This document shows positions 23,104-33,205 of a stretch of DNA of 64,000 bases, in pieces. How positions within the stretch are numbered: the first letter of the stretch is position 1; each line of letters begins with the position of its first letter. The stretch is from contig JAFKGR010000005.1 in assembly GCA_017307735.1 (NCBI GenBank), positions 186,001 through 250,000 of the forward strand, in the 5' to 3' direction. The position numbers and the translations under genes were made by a program. The notes beneath the pieces are model-generated. The model did not search any database, was not told where the DNA came from, and worked only from the letters and a program-made list of their open reading frames with translations. The stretch comes from Chitinophagaceae bacterium. GTDB taxonomy: Bacteria; Bacteroidota; Bacteroidia; Chitinophagales; Chitinophagaceae.

Positions 23104-25494
23104 ATGGAATCCGAAAACACCGGAAACGAAAACCTTCTCGAGAACCTGTCTTTTGAAAAATTCAGAGATACCGTCTTGAAAGATTATGGCATGGTCTGCC
23201 TCAGCCGTGAGGCGAGCCTGCTCGCCAGAAAAGAAGTATTGACCGGAAAAGCCAAGTTTGGAATTTTTGGAGATGGGAAAGAAGTGGCCCAGGTGGCAGC
23301 CGCAAAATTTTTTAAGCCCGGTGATATTCGTTCAGGATATTACAGAGATCAGACCTTTGTATTTGCAGCGGGAATTGCCAGCGTTGCTCAGTTTTTTTCT
23401 CAATTGTATGCAGATCCTGATATAAAAAACGATCCCTTTAGCGCCGGCCGCCAGATGAATTCGCATTTTGCCACAGCCAATACAGATGAAAACGGAGATT
23501 GGCTTCCTCTGGCAAAAATGAAGAATTCTTCTTCTGATATTGCGCCTACCGGAGGCCAGATGCCAAGAGCTTTGGGGCTTGCATTTGCTTCTAAATTATT
23601 CAGGGAAAATCCGGAACTCAGAGAATTGAAAGATTTGAGTGACAATGGAAATGAAGTTTGTTTCTGCAGTATTGGAGACAGCGCCACTTCTGAGGGAGCT
23701 TTTTGGGAAACGGTGAATGCGGCAGGTGTTTTACAGGTTCCCCTGGCTATTTTTGTCTGGGATGACGGATATGGAATTTCTGTACCGAAAGAATATCAGA
23801 CGGTGAAGGGTTCTATCTCAAAAGTGCTGGAAGGCTTCCAGAAAAATGATAATTCCAATGGAATTAATATTTACAGAATGAAAGGCTGGGATTATGCAGG
23901 CATGTGTGAAATTTTGGAACCCGCAATTCAACACATCCGCGATACCCACACCCCGGCGCTTTTTCATGTTCAGGAATTAACCCAACCTCAGGGACACAGC
24001 ACATCCGGAAGCCATGAAAGATACAAATCTCCGGAAAGGCTTGAATGGGAAAGGGAATGGGATTGCAAGAGGCAAATGAGAAACTGGATTCTCACCAATG
24101 CATTGGCAAATGAAGAAGAGCTGGACAAAATTGAAGCCGGCTCAAAAAAATCAGTAAAAGAAAGCCGGGATACCGCATGGCGGGAATTGCTTGAACCCAT
24201 TCAACAACAGGTTTCCAAAGCCGTTTTATTAATTCAAAAAGCAGGGGAAAAGAGCAATAAAGAAATTGCAGCCCAACTGGCAAAAGAATTATCGGCAATC
24301 CGGGAACCGGTGAGAAAAAATGTGATGGAGGCCCTTGCGGCTTACCTGAATCATCCGGATACAAACAAAATCGCAGCAGATTCTGTTCACCGGTATTATA
24401 ATCAATTGCTGGAGGAAAACAGAAAATTGTTTGATTCTTTTCTTTATAATGAAGGACCAAAATCTGCCCTGAATGTGAAAGCGGTTCCCGCTGTTCTAAA
24501 GGATGACGCCCAGGAAATTAACGGGTACGAAGTACTCAATAAATATTTTGATCAACTATTCAGTACAAACAAAAAAGTGGTTGCATTCGGTGAAGATGTT
24601 GGACAGATTGGTGATGTGAATCAGGGGTTGAGCGGCCTTCAGAAAAAGTACGGGAAAGAGCGGATTTTTGATACCGGAATCCGCGAGAATACAATCATTG
24701 GACAGGGATATGGACTTGCATACAGAGGGTTGAAACCCATTGCAGAAATTCAGTATCTCGATTATTGGCTGTATGCAATTACCACAATGAGCGATGATGT
24801 GGCAACCACTCACTACAGGACATTTGGTAAACAAAGCATCCCGCTGATAATCCGTACGCGCGGCCACCGGCTCGAGGGAATCTGGCATAGCGGATCTCCA
24901 TTGGGAGTTGTCATAAATTCCATTCGCGGCATGTATGTGTGTGTTCCCAGAAACATGACGCAGGCCGTTGGTTTGTACAACACCCTTCTGGACTCCAACG
25001 ATCCGGGATTTATGATTGAATCGCTCAACGGTTATCGTTTGAAGGAAAAACTGATTTCCAATCTCCTTGAATTCAGGGTTCCTCTTGGTATTCCAGAAGT
25101 AATCAGGGAGGGAAATGACATCACGATTGTTTCTTATGGTTCTATATTGAGAATCGTTGACAGTGCATGCAAAGAACTGGAAAAATCGGGCATTAGTTGT
25201 GAAGTTATAGATGTGCAAACCCTTTTGCCATTTGACAGGAATCAGATGATTCTCGATTCATTAAAAAAAACAAACAGGATTATGTTTGTGGACGAAGATG
25301 TTCCCGGAGGCACTTCCGCATTTATGTTTAACCAGGTAATGGAGCACCAGGGAGGATACCGCTGGCTGGATGTAGCGCCAAGAACGGTCACCGGAAAAGA
25401 CCATCGTCCGGGATATGGAACCGATGGTGATTATTTTAGCAAGCCCAATACAGAAGACATTGTAAGAACTGCATTGGAAATGATGGCCGAATAA
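23104..25494 (+). CDS. Fused E1 alpha/beta subunit of a 2-oxoacid dehydrogenase complex (branched-chain type)
   Basis: A 796-residue ThDP enzyme that decarboxylates a 2-oxoacid and passes the acyl group to lipoyl-E2. Residues 1 to about 450 are the alpha part, with the ThDP motif beginning GDSATSEGAFWE near residue 192 and the phosphorylation-loop-like HGHSTSGSHERY region in QPQGHSTSG. Residues from about 470 are the beta part, with FGEDVGQIGDVNQG, GYGLAYRGLKP and DEDVPGGTSAF. The fusion of both subunits is usual in Bacteroidota and fits the 2-oxoisovalerate dehydrogenase group, but pyruvate cannot be excluded. No E2 or E3 gene is adjacent. Confidence 0.9.
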   Translation: MESENTGNENLLENLSFEKFRDTVLKDYGMVCLSREASLLARKEVLTGKAKFGIFGDGKEVAQVAAAKFFKPGDIRSGYYRDQTFVFAAGIASVAQFFSQLYADPDIKNDPFSAGRQMNSHFATANTDENGDWLPLAKMKNSSSDIAPTGGQMPRALGLAFASKLFRENPELRELKDLSDNGNEVCFCSIGDSATSEGAFWETVNAAGVLQVPLAIFVWDDGYGISVPKEYQTVKGSISKVLEGFQKNDNSNGINIYRMKGWDYAGMCEILEPAIQHIRDTHTPALFHVQELTQPQGHSTSGSHERYKSPERLEWEREWDCKRQMRNWILTNALANEEELDKIEAGSKKSVKESRDTAWRELLEPIQQQVSKAVLLIQKAGEKSNKEIAAQLAKELSAIREPVRKNVMEALAAYLNHPDTNKIAADSVHRYYNQLLEENRKLFDSFLYNEGPKSALNVKAVPAVLKDDAQEINGYEVLNKYFDQLFSTNKKVVAFGEDVGQIGDVNQGLSGLQKKYGKERIFDTGIRENTIIGQGYGLAYRGLKPIAEIQYLDYWLYAITTMSDDVATTHYRTFGKQSIPLIIRTRGHRLEGIWHSGSPLGVVINSIRGMYVCVPRNMTQAVGLYNTLLDSNDPGFMIESLNGYRLKEKLISNLLEFRVPLGIPEVIREGNDITIVSYGSILRIVDSACKELEKSGISCEVIDVQTLLPFDRNQMILDSLKKTNRIMFVDEDVPGGTSAFMFNQVMEHQGGYRWLDVAPRTVTGKDHRPGYGTDGDYFSKPNTEDIVRTALEMMAE

Positions 25495-25512
25495 AAAACA
25501 GAAAGAACCTGT

Positions 25513-25812
25513 ATGGAAATCATGAAACCTAATGACAGAAGATTTGTAGAATATTGGCAGGATCAAAAAAAAGGATCCAGGGCAGGATATTATCTTACTT
25601 ATACCCTCGGGTGGAGTATAGTCGGATTTTTTGTTTTGTTTTTTTTCTCAAAGCTCTTTACCAACCTATGGGAAACCGGAGGTGAATCTTTGGTGTATAT
25701 TTTTGCCATTATTTCTATTGTATCAGCATTTATCATTACCCATTTTACGTACAGAAGAAATGAGAAGAGGCTTCACCGGATTGTTGAAAAACATCAGGAA
25801 GAATTAAACTAA
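25513..25812 (+). CDS. Small membrane protein, 99 residues
   Basis: Begins 18 bases after the E1 gene on the same strand, so probably co-transcribed. Two hydrophobic helices are separated by a short loop (LGWSIVGFFVLFFFSKLF and LVYIFAIISIVSAFIITHF), flanked by charged ends; the C-terminal tail is basic and likely helical. I recognise no family and no functional link to E1. An in-frame ATG three codons later is an alternative start. Its stop overlaps the convergent YpdA-like gene by four bases. Confidence 0.7.
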   Translation: MEIMKPNDRRFVEYWQDQKKGSRAGYYLTYTLGWSIVGFFVLFFFSKLFTNLWETGGESLVYIFAIISIVSAFIITHFTYRRNEKRLHRIVEKHQEELN

Positions 25813-26792
25813 GCGATCTTTAGTTTCTTGCGTATATTTCTGATTATTTTTTTCGCGTGTTCCCGGCTATTTTCGATAAATAGTTTGTGTGTATTCAATC
25901 CGCCACAAATTACGCCGGCAAGATAAATTCCGGGCACATTTGTTTCGTGGGTTTTTTCATCATATTGTGGTTTGAAAATGCCATCTTTTGAAAGGTTTAT
26001 CCCGAGGGATTTGATAAATGAAATATCAGGCTGATATCCGGTCATTGCCAAAACCCAGTCATTAGGAATCGTTTTTAAGCCGTCAGGTGTTTTAATGTCC
26101 ACCTCATTGGGCCTGATTTCTATGATTTCAGAATTGAAATAGGCTTTAATGGATCCCTCTTTAATCCGGTTAAGCATATCGGGACGGACCCAGTATTTAA
26201 CCCTTTCCCCAATTTCTGCATCCCTGATGACCATGGTAACTTCTGCTCCTTTTCTCCATGTTTCGAGCGATGCATCTACCGCCGAATTGGAAGCACCCAC
26301 CACCAGTACTTTTTGAAATGCATAAAAATGCGGGTCATCGTAATAATGTTTCACTTTGGGGAGATCTTCGCCTTTTACATGGAGCAGGTAAGGGGTATCA
26401 TAAAACCCTGTGGCCAGTATCAGATTTTTACAAAAATATTTTCCCCGGGCAGACAATACCTCAAAACCAGTTCTCCTCTTTTTTACCTGTTCTACTTTTT
26501 CAAATAAATGAATGTTTAAGTTGAAGGACGTAACAATTCGCCTGTAATATTCCAGCGCTTCATTTCTCGTCGGTCTTTTGTTGTTGCTGACAAAAGGAAC
26601 ATTGCCGATTTCCAGCCGTTCACTTGTGCTGAAAAAAGTCATGTTTACCGGATAATGAAACAGGGAATTAACAAGAGCACCTTTTTCTAAAATCAGATAA
26701 TTCAATCCCGACTTCTTTGCATGAATGGCACATGCCAGACCGATCGGGCCACCGCCAATTATCAACACATCAAGCACTTCATCATCTTTCAT
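25809..26792 (-). CDS. YpdA-family NAD(P)/FAD-dependent thiol-disulfide reductase
   Basis: A 327-residue flavoprotein resembling YpdA, the bacillithiol disulfide reductase of Firmicutes and its relatives in Bacteroidota. The FAD-binding motif IIGGGPIGLACA is near residue 11 and the NAD(P)-binding motif VVGASNSAVDAS near residue 163; ATGFYDTPYLL and PGIYLAGVICGG are other conserved stretches. It lacks the CxxC redox pair of thioredoxin reductase, as YpdA does. The thiol substrate in this organism is not shown by the sequence. Confidence 0.87.
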   Translation of the reverse strand: MKDDEVLDVLIIGGGPIGLACAIHAKKSGLNYLILEKGALVNSLFHYPVNMTFFSTSERLEIGNVPFVSNNKRPTRNEALEYYRRIVTSFNLNIHLFEKVEQVKKRRTGFEVLSARGKYFCKNLILATGFYDTPYLLHVKGEDLPKVKHYYDDPHFYAFQKVLVVGASNSAVDASLETWRKGAEVTMVIRDAEIGERVKYWVRPDMLNRIKEGSIKAYFNSEIIEIRPNEVDIKTPDGLKTIPNDWVLAMTGYQPDISFIKSLGINLSKDGIFKPQYDEKTHETNVPGIYLAGVICGGLNTHKLFIENSREHAKKIIRNIRKKLKIA

Positions 26793-26927
26793 TTCTCAAT
26801 CTTCGTTTTGATAAAAGTATTTAATTTTTAGGTTGTGGTTGTTGATCTTAATTAAATTATAATGAACCGCAGCCTAAGGCTTTTCTGATTAATTCTGTAA
26901 TATCGTACCCTGAAAAAAATTACCACA

Positions 26928-28070
26928 TTGATCCGTTTTATATTTTACAAATATTTTCGAATACGTAAACTCTACTTTCCCTATTCATTGCTTATTGTTT
27001 GGGCACTGGTTCAAATGTTCCTTTTGCATACAAATGGAATTTTTACCCAGATGGAGGCCGCAAAATATATTTATCACGCGAAATATTTTTTAAATCATGG
27101 TTCTTTTGTTACAAACAACTACTGGCTTTATAGCACAATCATCTTTTTGATCGCTTTGTGTATCAAATTGAAATTGTCTTTTGCATTCGTTGTGGCTATT
27201 CAGTTTATCGTGAATCTAATTGCATTGTTTATGTTTTATAATCTGAGCTTTCATTTTTTACGGAATAGAAAGCTTGCGTGGATCACTTCATTTTTACTTG
27301 CCTGCAATATTTTTTATCAATGGTATAATACCTTTCTTTATACAGAATCTCTTTTTTTTAGTTTGACTGTCATTTATTCTTCTTACTTGTTAACGCTAAA
27401 AAGGCTGAGAGTCAGGGATATGATTTTCATTGGATTTTTACTTGCGCTCCTTTCTTTTACCAGGCCTACAGGAATTTTATTTCTGGTACCGACAATATTT
27501 TATATTTATTACAGGTTTATGAATCCGCTGAAAGCCTACGTCAAAACAGCTTTTGTAATTGCCTGGTTAGGTATTTTTTTGTTTGTTCTGAACAGAATGA
27601 TGCAAACCGGTGGATCTCTGAAATTCATGGTACCATTTATTAAGGAAAATGTTATTTGCGGACTGGATACCGTCACATCGGTTCCGGTAAATCTGCCGGA
27701 GAATGGAAATTCTTTGTGGGGTCTGATTCAATATATTTTTATGAACTCTTCTCAGTTTCTACATCTCGCAGTTCTTAAGACGATGTCTTTTTGGGGAATA
27801 TTGCGTCCATACTATTCTCTTCCTCATAATATAGGTTTGGCAATTATGTTTTATTCTTTTTATGTACTTGGAATTGTTGGTTTGGTAATAAAATGGAAAG
27901 AGAAAGATAAAAGACTTATTTTCTTACTTGGTATTATTCTTTTGTACTGGGTTACTACCATGCTTACCTGCGATGACTGGCATAGCCGTTTTTTCTTAAC
28001 TCTGACGCCGTTCATTTTTTTATTGGGAATGAGTTCTTTCATCAACAATTCCTGGAAAAAGGTGAAATAA
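26928..28070 (+). CDS. Polytopic membrane protein, probable GT-C type glycosyltransferase
   Basis: About 380 residues with ten or so hydrophobic helices. An early extracytoplasmic loop has FTQMEAAKYIYHAKYFLNHG, where acidic residues lie where dolichyl/undecaprenyl-phosphate sugar transferases (PMT/ArnT-like) place them; a later TRPTGILFLVP also resembles this group. The family assignment is by pattern only. The start is a TTG at 26928, or possibly a CTG at 26910 that would read MKKITTLIRF and lies near a degenerate -7 box. It ends at a hairpin shared with porU. Confidence 0.6.
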   Translation: MIRFIFYKYFRIRKLYFPYSLLIVWALVQMFLLHTNGIFTQMEAAKYIYHAKYFLNHGSFVTNNYWLYSTIIFLIALCIKLKLSFAFVVAIQFIVNLIALFMFYNLSFHFLRNRKLAWITSFLLACNIFYQWYNTFLYTESLFFSLTVIYSSYLLTLKRLRVRDMIFIGFLLALLSFTRPTGILFLVPTIFYIYYRFMNPLKAYVKTAFVIAWLGIFLFVLNRMMQTGGSLKFMVPFIKENVICGLDTVTSVPVNLPENGNSLWGLIQYIFMNSSQFLHLAVLKTMSFWGILRPYYSLPHNIGLAIMFYSFYVLGIVGLVIKWKEKDKRLIFLLGIILLYWVTTMLTCDDWHSRFFLTLTPFIFLLGMSSFINNSWKKVK

Positions 28071-28071
28071 A

Positions 28072-28099
28072 AAATCCGGAGAGAATTCATTCCGGATTT
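28072..28099. terminator. Bidirectional hairpin terminator
   Basis: Perfect nine-base stem (AAATCCGGA at 28072-28080 with TCCGGATTT at 28091-28099), ten-base loop. It lies between the convergent GT-C-like gene and the porU-like gene; on the minus strand it is followed by six Ts, so it fits best as the porU terminator. Confidence 0.75.
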
Positions 28100-28133
28100 A
28101 AATTCAAGGGACAGTAAAGGCTTTCTGATTTTC

Positions 28134-31100
28134 TTATCGCATCAGATACATTTTCCCATAACCCTTATTAAAATATTTGTCTGTATTGTCACCGACATCG
28201 GTAAACTTATCCAGAGATTTTCCATTAAGATTCGTCAATACGCGATACAGATAAACCCCATTTGCAAGCTTCTGTCCATACATGTCTGTACCATCCCATT
28301 TAAAATCTGTAATATTTCTTCCAATATGCAATGGGCCTAATTCGTCTTTCGTAATTTCTCTTACCACTTTTCCTGTTATGGTAAGAATCTGGATTCTTAT
28401 ATTCTGCGGTACTTCACTTCCTGTGATGGTAAATACAAAGGCCGTGGAAGTAGTGAACGGATTCGGGTAATTCAGCATGTTAGATATCATGGGCTTACCG
28501 ATAACCCGGAAAGTAACGTGATAATTCAATGCCCCGGCCGGATTTCCTACTAAATCTTTACCCGAAACGATTAATTCATATTCATCGTCAGCACTAAAGA
28601 AACTGGGATTAAAATCAATGGTGGCGGTATTATCATTTGCTCCTGCCGGGGTAAACCTCAACGTGTCATTATCAAATCCAAACGTTTTCAGTGTCCCGTC
28701 GGGATACCGCAATTGAACCTTAACAAGAGAGGTGTCTGTGAGTTTCAGGAATGTACTCTCGTCTTTTAATTTGATCAGGATGTGGGGTTTAGAGGAAACA
28801 ATATCCTGATTGAGAATATGAACGCCATCAAAGGTCACATCCAGTAATGGATTGATAAAGTCGCCCTTTACATAAAAATTATGATAGATAAAATTGTTGT
28901 AGTGATACAATTCGGGTTGATCATTATTCGGATTAAAATCTACAAAGAGTACATTTTCTCCCACGTATGGTTTGGTGTCAAGACTTAATTTTATTAAAAT
29001 GGTATCTCCGCTTATCAACGGTTTTTGCCGTGGAATTGGGATTACGTGGGTTACATTATTTGCGTCCACAACCGTTACATTTATTCTCATGCTGTCAAAG
29101 GCTTCCGGGCTGATGTTTTTGAAAGCAATTTCAAAATCCATTTGTTGCCCCTGGATTACCGTATCCTGCGCCTTGAAGAGAATGGTGGGATCCAATGCGC
29201 CTTCGGGGGCCGGATCATAATTGAGGCGCCAGTATTGCAATTGGAATGGAGTAAATTGAACACTGTCTGCATTGCGCAATTGTAACCTGAGATAGGGATA
29301 GGTTTTGGCATTGATTGATGAAATATTCAAATCTCTTTGATCTTTGCTGGCGGTCATCAGGGGAGTTTCATTTCCATTATTGTCAACTCCAAAAATTGTA
29401 ACCTGTGGATTGTCAGACGGAGGATTGCTTTCGTCAAAACCTCTCCAGTGAAGTTCTTTCCAATTGACAGCGGGACCAAATTTTGGAGATTTAATATATC
29501 CTAAAGAGTCGGGAGCTGAAAAATTGTGGGTGAGACTTATCAGATCATAGATCCCTTTCGAAAATACGAAGGTGGGTATAAAATCAGGGATTCCCTTTTG
29601 GTACATAAAAATAAATGCACGGGGCCTGTTGAAAGAATCGACCAGGGTAAACCCATCATTAAACAGTTGATTGTATAATGAATTTCCAGGTCCTAAAACA
29701 GTTGTATCTCCCTGCCAGTCGGAAGCGTAGGTGTTGGTTGTGGGGTCTGTGCCACTAATATTTCTGACAATAACCAGACTTCCTGCCGGAATGGTATCTT
29801 TTAGAAAATGATAGAGGGCAATTCGTTTGGTCTGAGATAGAATATTGAACTGGAAGTTGGGCGCCAGATTAGCCCCTGGGCACGCCGAATCACTACCAAA
29901 CCGTCCTGTCCCTGTTGTATTGAGCCAGGGTTTCAAAGTAATGGGATCAAGCACATTTACAATGACACCCGATATACCGCAAACGCTTGAAACGAAGGTA
30001 GCGCCATTGATATCGTTCGCAAATTGGGTAGCATAACTTGCAGCAGTCGGGAATACCCCGTCGCGCGCAGTAATAATATTTGTAACACTTCCGAATTCCC
30101 ATTTTCGTGCGTCATTCATTTTAATATCCGTGGTGTCGGAGGCCAGATGCTGGTAATAATGTGACTGATTGCTTCCGGGATAGCTATTGGCCAAATAAAT
30201 AAAAGAGGAATTATTCCAATGATAATTTTCTTCGGTAGTGGTATCTGATTTTACAGCCACACGCCAGTAATATACGGTACTATCCAGATAGGTAATCCCC
30301 GGATCAAATTCCAATATTCCTCCGGCGCTGTTGAGGGTCTTGGTTATTTTTAAAGGACTATTAAATAATTCCGTGGTATCGATTTGGAATTCATAATCTT
30401 TGGGAGTGCTGATTGGGTTTGAGGTAGAGGCGTAAAGAATTTGTTTATTGTTGTTGATGATGGCGTAGTTCCCGGGATATGCCGGCTGCGCCTCATCTTC
30501 ATAAATAAAGAATTCTTTGGTGAAGCTGTTATTGGTTTCAGACATTTCATCTACATCATTATTGGCATCGATGGTAACTGTTATCTTGTTCAACCCTTTG
30601 TCAGTAGATGAAATAACCGGTACAGTAAGCAATACAGAATCGGCATAATAAGGAGCCTGTATTTTTTTTCTGAAAATGGTTTTTACTGTTCCATTTGGAT
30701 AGGTACGTTTGATATCCCAGTAAATGGAGTCTCCAACAGCTTTTCCCAGGTTATACGTCTTTGCCTTTACTGTAAATTTCTCCTGAGAAACAGAAATGAA
30801 TGACGGGTCAATTTTGATGAGGTTATCTTCCACTACAAAATCCGGCTTGGGTTCTGAATGAATTTTCAGAGCAGGATCTCCATTAAGGCCCATTTCCTCC
30901 ATATCGGCACGGTTAAAATACCCTAATCCCGGGTTTCCACCACCTAATTGATCAATTGTGTTTTTGATCAGATTTCCGACCGGAGCCATATAATTTTGGC
31001 CGCCCAAAAGAGAGAAAAATTTGAGATTGTATTCATCAAGATAGGGTGGAATACCGTAATGTGTACTTGCCATAAAAGCAATGCTTCCCCTGTTTTTGCT

Positions 31101-33197
31101 CAAGACAAAATTTTCTGAAATAGTAGTTCTGTTGGCCACAATACGCATTGTATCGTACACGAAATTGTTACCAGCGGTACAGCCACTCACAAAAAAGAAT
31201 GGGTATTTAGAAGGATTGTTGTATGACTGAGGATCGCTCAGGTTGTATTCAAGAGTATTGGCGGAAGAGTGGCCGAAATACGTTAGCATTCCGATTCCCT
31301 CTTCAAATAATTGTTCTATGCGTTGGGATGCGATTAATTGGACGGCTGCATTAGAGGTTTTAGAAAACAATTCAACATGGTCGCCAAGTGAACTATCCTG
31401 AAGAATAGAACCATAACCATACATATAATTCCGAAACGTTGAATTTTCACTGCTGTCTTTCCCTCCGACAATCTGAACAACATTCTTCATCCAAAGTTTA
31501 TCGTTGATAGTTTGCGATGTCGATTGCTGTTCTCCTTCATATTCTTTCATTTTGGAAAGATAACTTCCGACCTCATCTCCCGAAACCGCAGACAACCTGC
31601 CGATGGGAACTGTTGGGGTTGTAATTCCGTAGGGAGACGAAAGCAAATTATCCGATGCGGGACTGCCGAAGGTTTGTACGAGATTCAGCCGATCTTTGTA
31701 GGCGCTGCTATAATTTGCCATATATTCGTCATAGGCAACCCCCTTTCCTATAAGGAAAACATATTTGGGTGCGGGATTAAATTTTGCGGCGGCAAACTGA
31801 ATAAAATCTTTAATGGCCGATGGATGTTTTGAAATTCCGTAGGCAAATTGATCGGTAATTTCATTTATATCAACCACAATGGCTTTGAAATTACCACCGG
31901 GTGCAGAGCTGCGGTATTGGCGATATTCGTCCACAAAATTATCTCCGGTAGAAGAACTATACAAAATTGAATTGGAAATAATAATGTAATTGCCCTGGTT
32001 GGCAAATTGTGAATAGTCAATAAATTTCCGTTGCGTTAAGGAGTTAATTGTGGTGATTGCCGTTGGATCTTCAGAAACCATTCTTAGTTTTTGTAGGGTG
32101 GTTGAAGGGGGCAGAACAAATCTGTATTTGCCTGCGACACTCAAATCTGCCGTATATCTTTTTCCAGTTGAATAATCGTATAAAACGGGAGTTGAAGTGC
32201 CTTTGTTGAAATTTATAATTTCCAGGTAATTGCCCTGTGATGAAGCCGGCAATTCAAAATAAAAAGAGGTTAGGTTATTAAAATTGAAAGTACTCGGATA
32301 GGTAAAATTGAAATAGGATGCTACCATTCTGTCAGTGGATACGGTAGAGGTATTTCCAAACTTGCAGGTGATCCAGTTTTTATTACCACTCAGGGCTGAC
32401 ATGGAAACAGGGACCGTATTTTTAACGTAATTAAACGATGGCATAGGTGTGTTGTCAACCATTCCCGTCCACACTCCATTACTTATTGTTACTGTTATAT
32501 TTCGATTATTGAAGGCACACCCGGCAGCCGCATAGGAAAGTGTACCATCAGGTCCGCCGGTGTACATATTAAGATTGGAAAGGCCCCCGCCAAAATCGTT
32601 TCCTCCAAATATAAACCGGCTCGTCCAGCCTTCTCCCTGGTCGTAAGAGGACGAGTACAAATAAACCCCCCCCACCGGAATGGAATACCCCGGATTAATT
32701 TGTGTTTTAAAATAGTACCCCGCCTTATTCATGAAGTATTTCTCGGCCGGCAGTGTATTGCCTGCGACAATATTAGCATCGTCAACCAATCTCAAATTTG
32801 ATCCTGCATGTACTGTCAGAAAATAACTGCTCGTATCGGTGTAAAGACTGTAATGGTCGGATAATTGAAAATCTGTTTGGCGGTAAAGTTTTGTATCTTG
32901 TTTTCCGTCATTCATTAGTCCGAAGAATTCTATGTAATCTGACGAACCCAGGGTGCCGGTAGTTTTGGTAATGTACAACGGCTGTTCAACGCCATTTCTC
33001 CAGAGCTGAAATTGCTCGGCAGGCACATTTCCTAATCCGGCGGCCTGTAATGTTGAATAGGGAATTCTATAAAGGCCATTGTTCGGTACACTAAACTTAT
33101 AGTATGTCTGATTATAATTGATCCAGCTATTCTGATAGGTCTGCCCGGTAGCAGCGAAAAAGCTGAAAATTGAAAGGATGAATAGTATTTTTTTCAT
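28134..33197 (-). CDS. porU: Type IX secretion-associated C25 cysteine peptidase, PorU-like (PorU2 type)
   Basis: A 1687-residue exported protein with a signal peptide (FSFFAATGQ). The middle part, about residues 400-780, is a gingipain-type (C25) cysteine peptidase: YVFLIGKGVAYDEY, then the catalytic pair His in LTYFGHSSAN near residue 642 and Cys in FVSGCTAGNN near 672. CARDB-like adhesive domains follow, and the C terminus has a FlgD-like/T9SS sorting domain with NYPNPF, FKWDGTD and GVYLYRV. PorU is the sortase that cleaves T9SS sorting signals and attaches cargo to lipid at the cell surface. At this size it is longer than classic PorU and fits the PorU2 type. The PorV-like gene lies directly upstream in the same transcript. 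Confidence 0.8.
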   Translation of the reverse strand: MKKILFILSIFSFFAATGQTYQNSWINYNQTYYKFSVPNNGLYRIPYSTLQAAGLGNVPAEQFQLWRNGVEQPLYITKTTGTLGSSDYIEFFGLMNDGKQDTKLYRQTDFQLSDHYSLYTDTSSYFLTVHAGSNLRLVDDANIVAGNTLPAEKYFMNKAGYYFKTQINPGYSIPVGGVYLYSSSYDQGEGWTSRFIFGGNDFGGGLSNLNMYTGGPDGTLSYAAAGCAFNNRNITVTISNGVWTGMVDNTPMPSFNYVKNTVPVSMSALSGNKNWITCKFGNTSTVSTDRMVASYFNFTYPSTFNFNNLTSFYFELPASSQGNYLEIINFNKGTSTPVLYDYSTGKRYTADLSVAGKYRFVLPPSTTLQKLRMVSEDPTAITTINSLTQRKFIDYSQFANQGNYIIISNSILYSSSTGDNFVDEYRQYRSSAPGGNFKAIVVDINEITDQFAYGISKHPSAIKDFIQFAAAKFNPAPKYVFLIGKGVAYDEYMANYSSAYKDRLNLVQTFGSPASDNLLSSPYGITTPTVPIGRLSAVSGDEVGSYLSKMKEYEGEQQSTSQTINDKLWMKNVVQIVGGKDSSENSTFRNYMYGYGSILQDSSLGDHVELFSKTSNAAVQLIASQRIEQLFEEGIGMLTYFGHSSANTLEYNLSDPQSYNNPSKYPFFFVSGCTAGNNFVYDTMRIVANRTTISENFVLSKNRGSIAFMASTHYGIPPYLDEYNLKFFSLLGGQNYMAPVGNLIKNTIDQLGGGNPGLGYFNRADMEEMGLNGDPALKIHSEPKPDFVVEDNLIKIDPSFISVSQEKFTVKAKTYNLGKAVGDSIYWDIKRTYPNGTVKTIFRKKIQAPYYADSVLLTVPVISSTDKGLNKITVTIDANNDVDEMSETNNSFTKEFFIYEDEAQPAYPGNYAIINNNKQILYASTSNPISTPKDYEFQIDTTELFNSPLKITKTLNSAGGILEFDPGITYLDSTVYYWRVAVKSDTTTEENYHWNNSSFIYLANSYPGSNQSHYYQHLASDTTDIKMNDARKWEFGSVTNIITARDGVFPTAASYATQFANDINGATFVSSVCGISGVIVNVLDPITLKPWLNTTGTGRFGSDSACPGANLAPNFQFNILSQTKRIALYHFLKDTIPAGSLVIVRNISGTDPTTNTYASDWQGDTTVLGPGNSLYNQLFNDGFTLVDSFNRPRAFIFMYQKGIPDFIPTFVFSKGIYDLISLTHNFSAPDSLGYIKSPKFGPAVNWKELHWRGFDESNPPSDNPQVTIFGVDNNGNETPLMTASKDQRDLNISSINAKTYPYLRLQLRNADSVQFTPFQLQYWRLNYDPAPEGALDPTILFKAQDTVIQGQQMDFEIAFKNISPEAFDSMRINVTVVDANNVTHVIPIPRQKPLISGDTILIKLSLDTKPYVGENVLFVDFNPNNDQPELYHYNNFIYHNFYVKGDFINPLLDVTFDGVHILNQDIVSSKPHILIKLKDESTFLKLTDTSLVKVQLRYPDGTLKTFGFDNDTLRFTPAGANDNTATIDFNPSFFSADDEYELIVSGKDLVGNPAGALNYHVTFRVIGKPMISNMLNYPNPFTTSTAFVFTITGSEVPQNIRIQILTITGKVVREITKDELGPLHIGRNITDFKWDGTDMYGQKLANGVYLYRVLTNLNGKSLDKFTDVGDNTDKYFNKGYGKMYLMR

Positions 33198-33205
33198 AAA
33201 GCCGG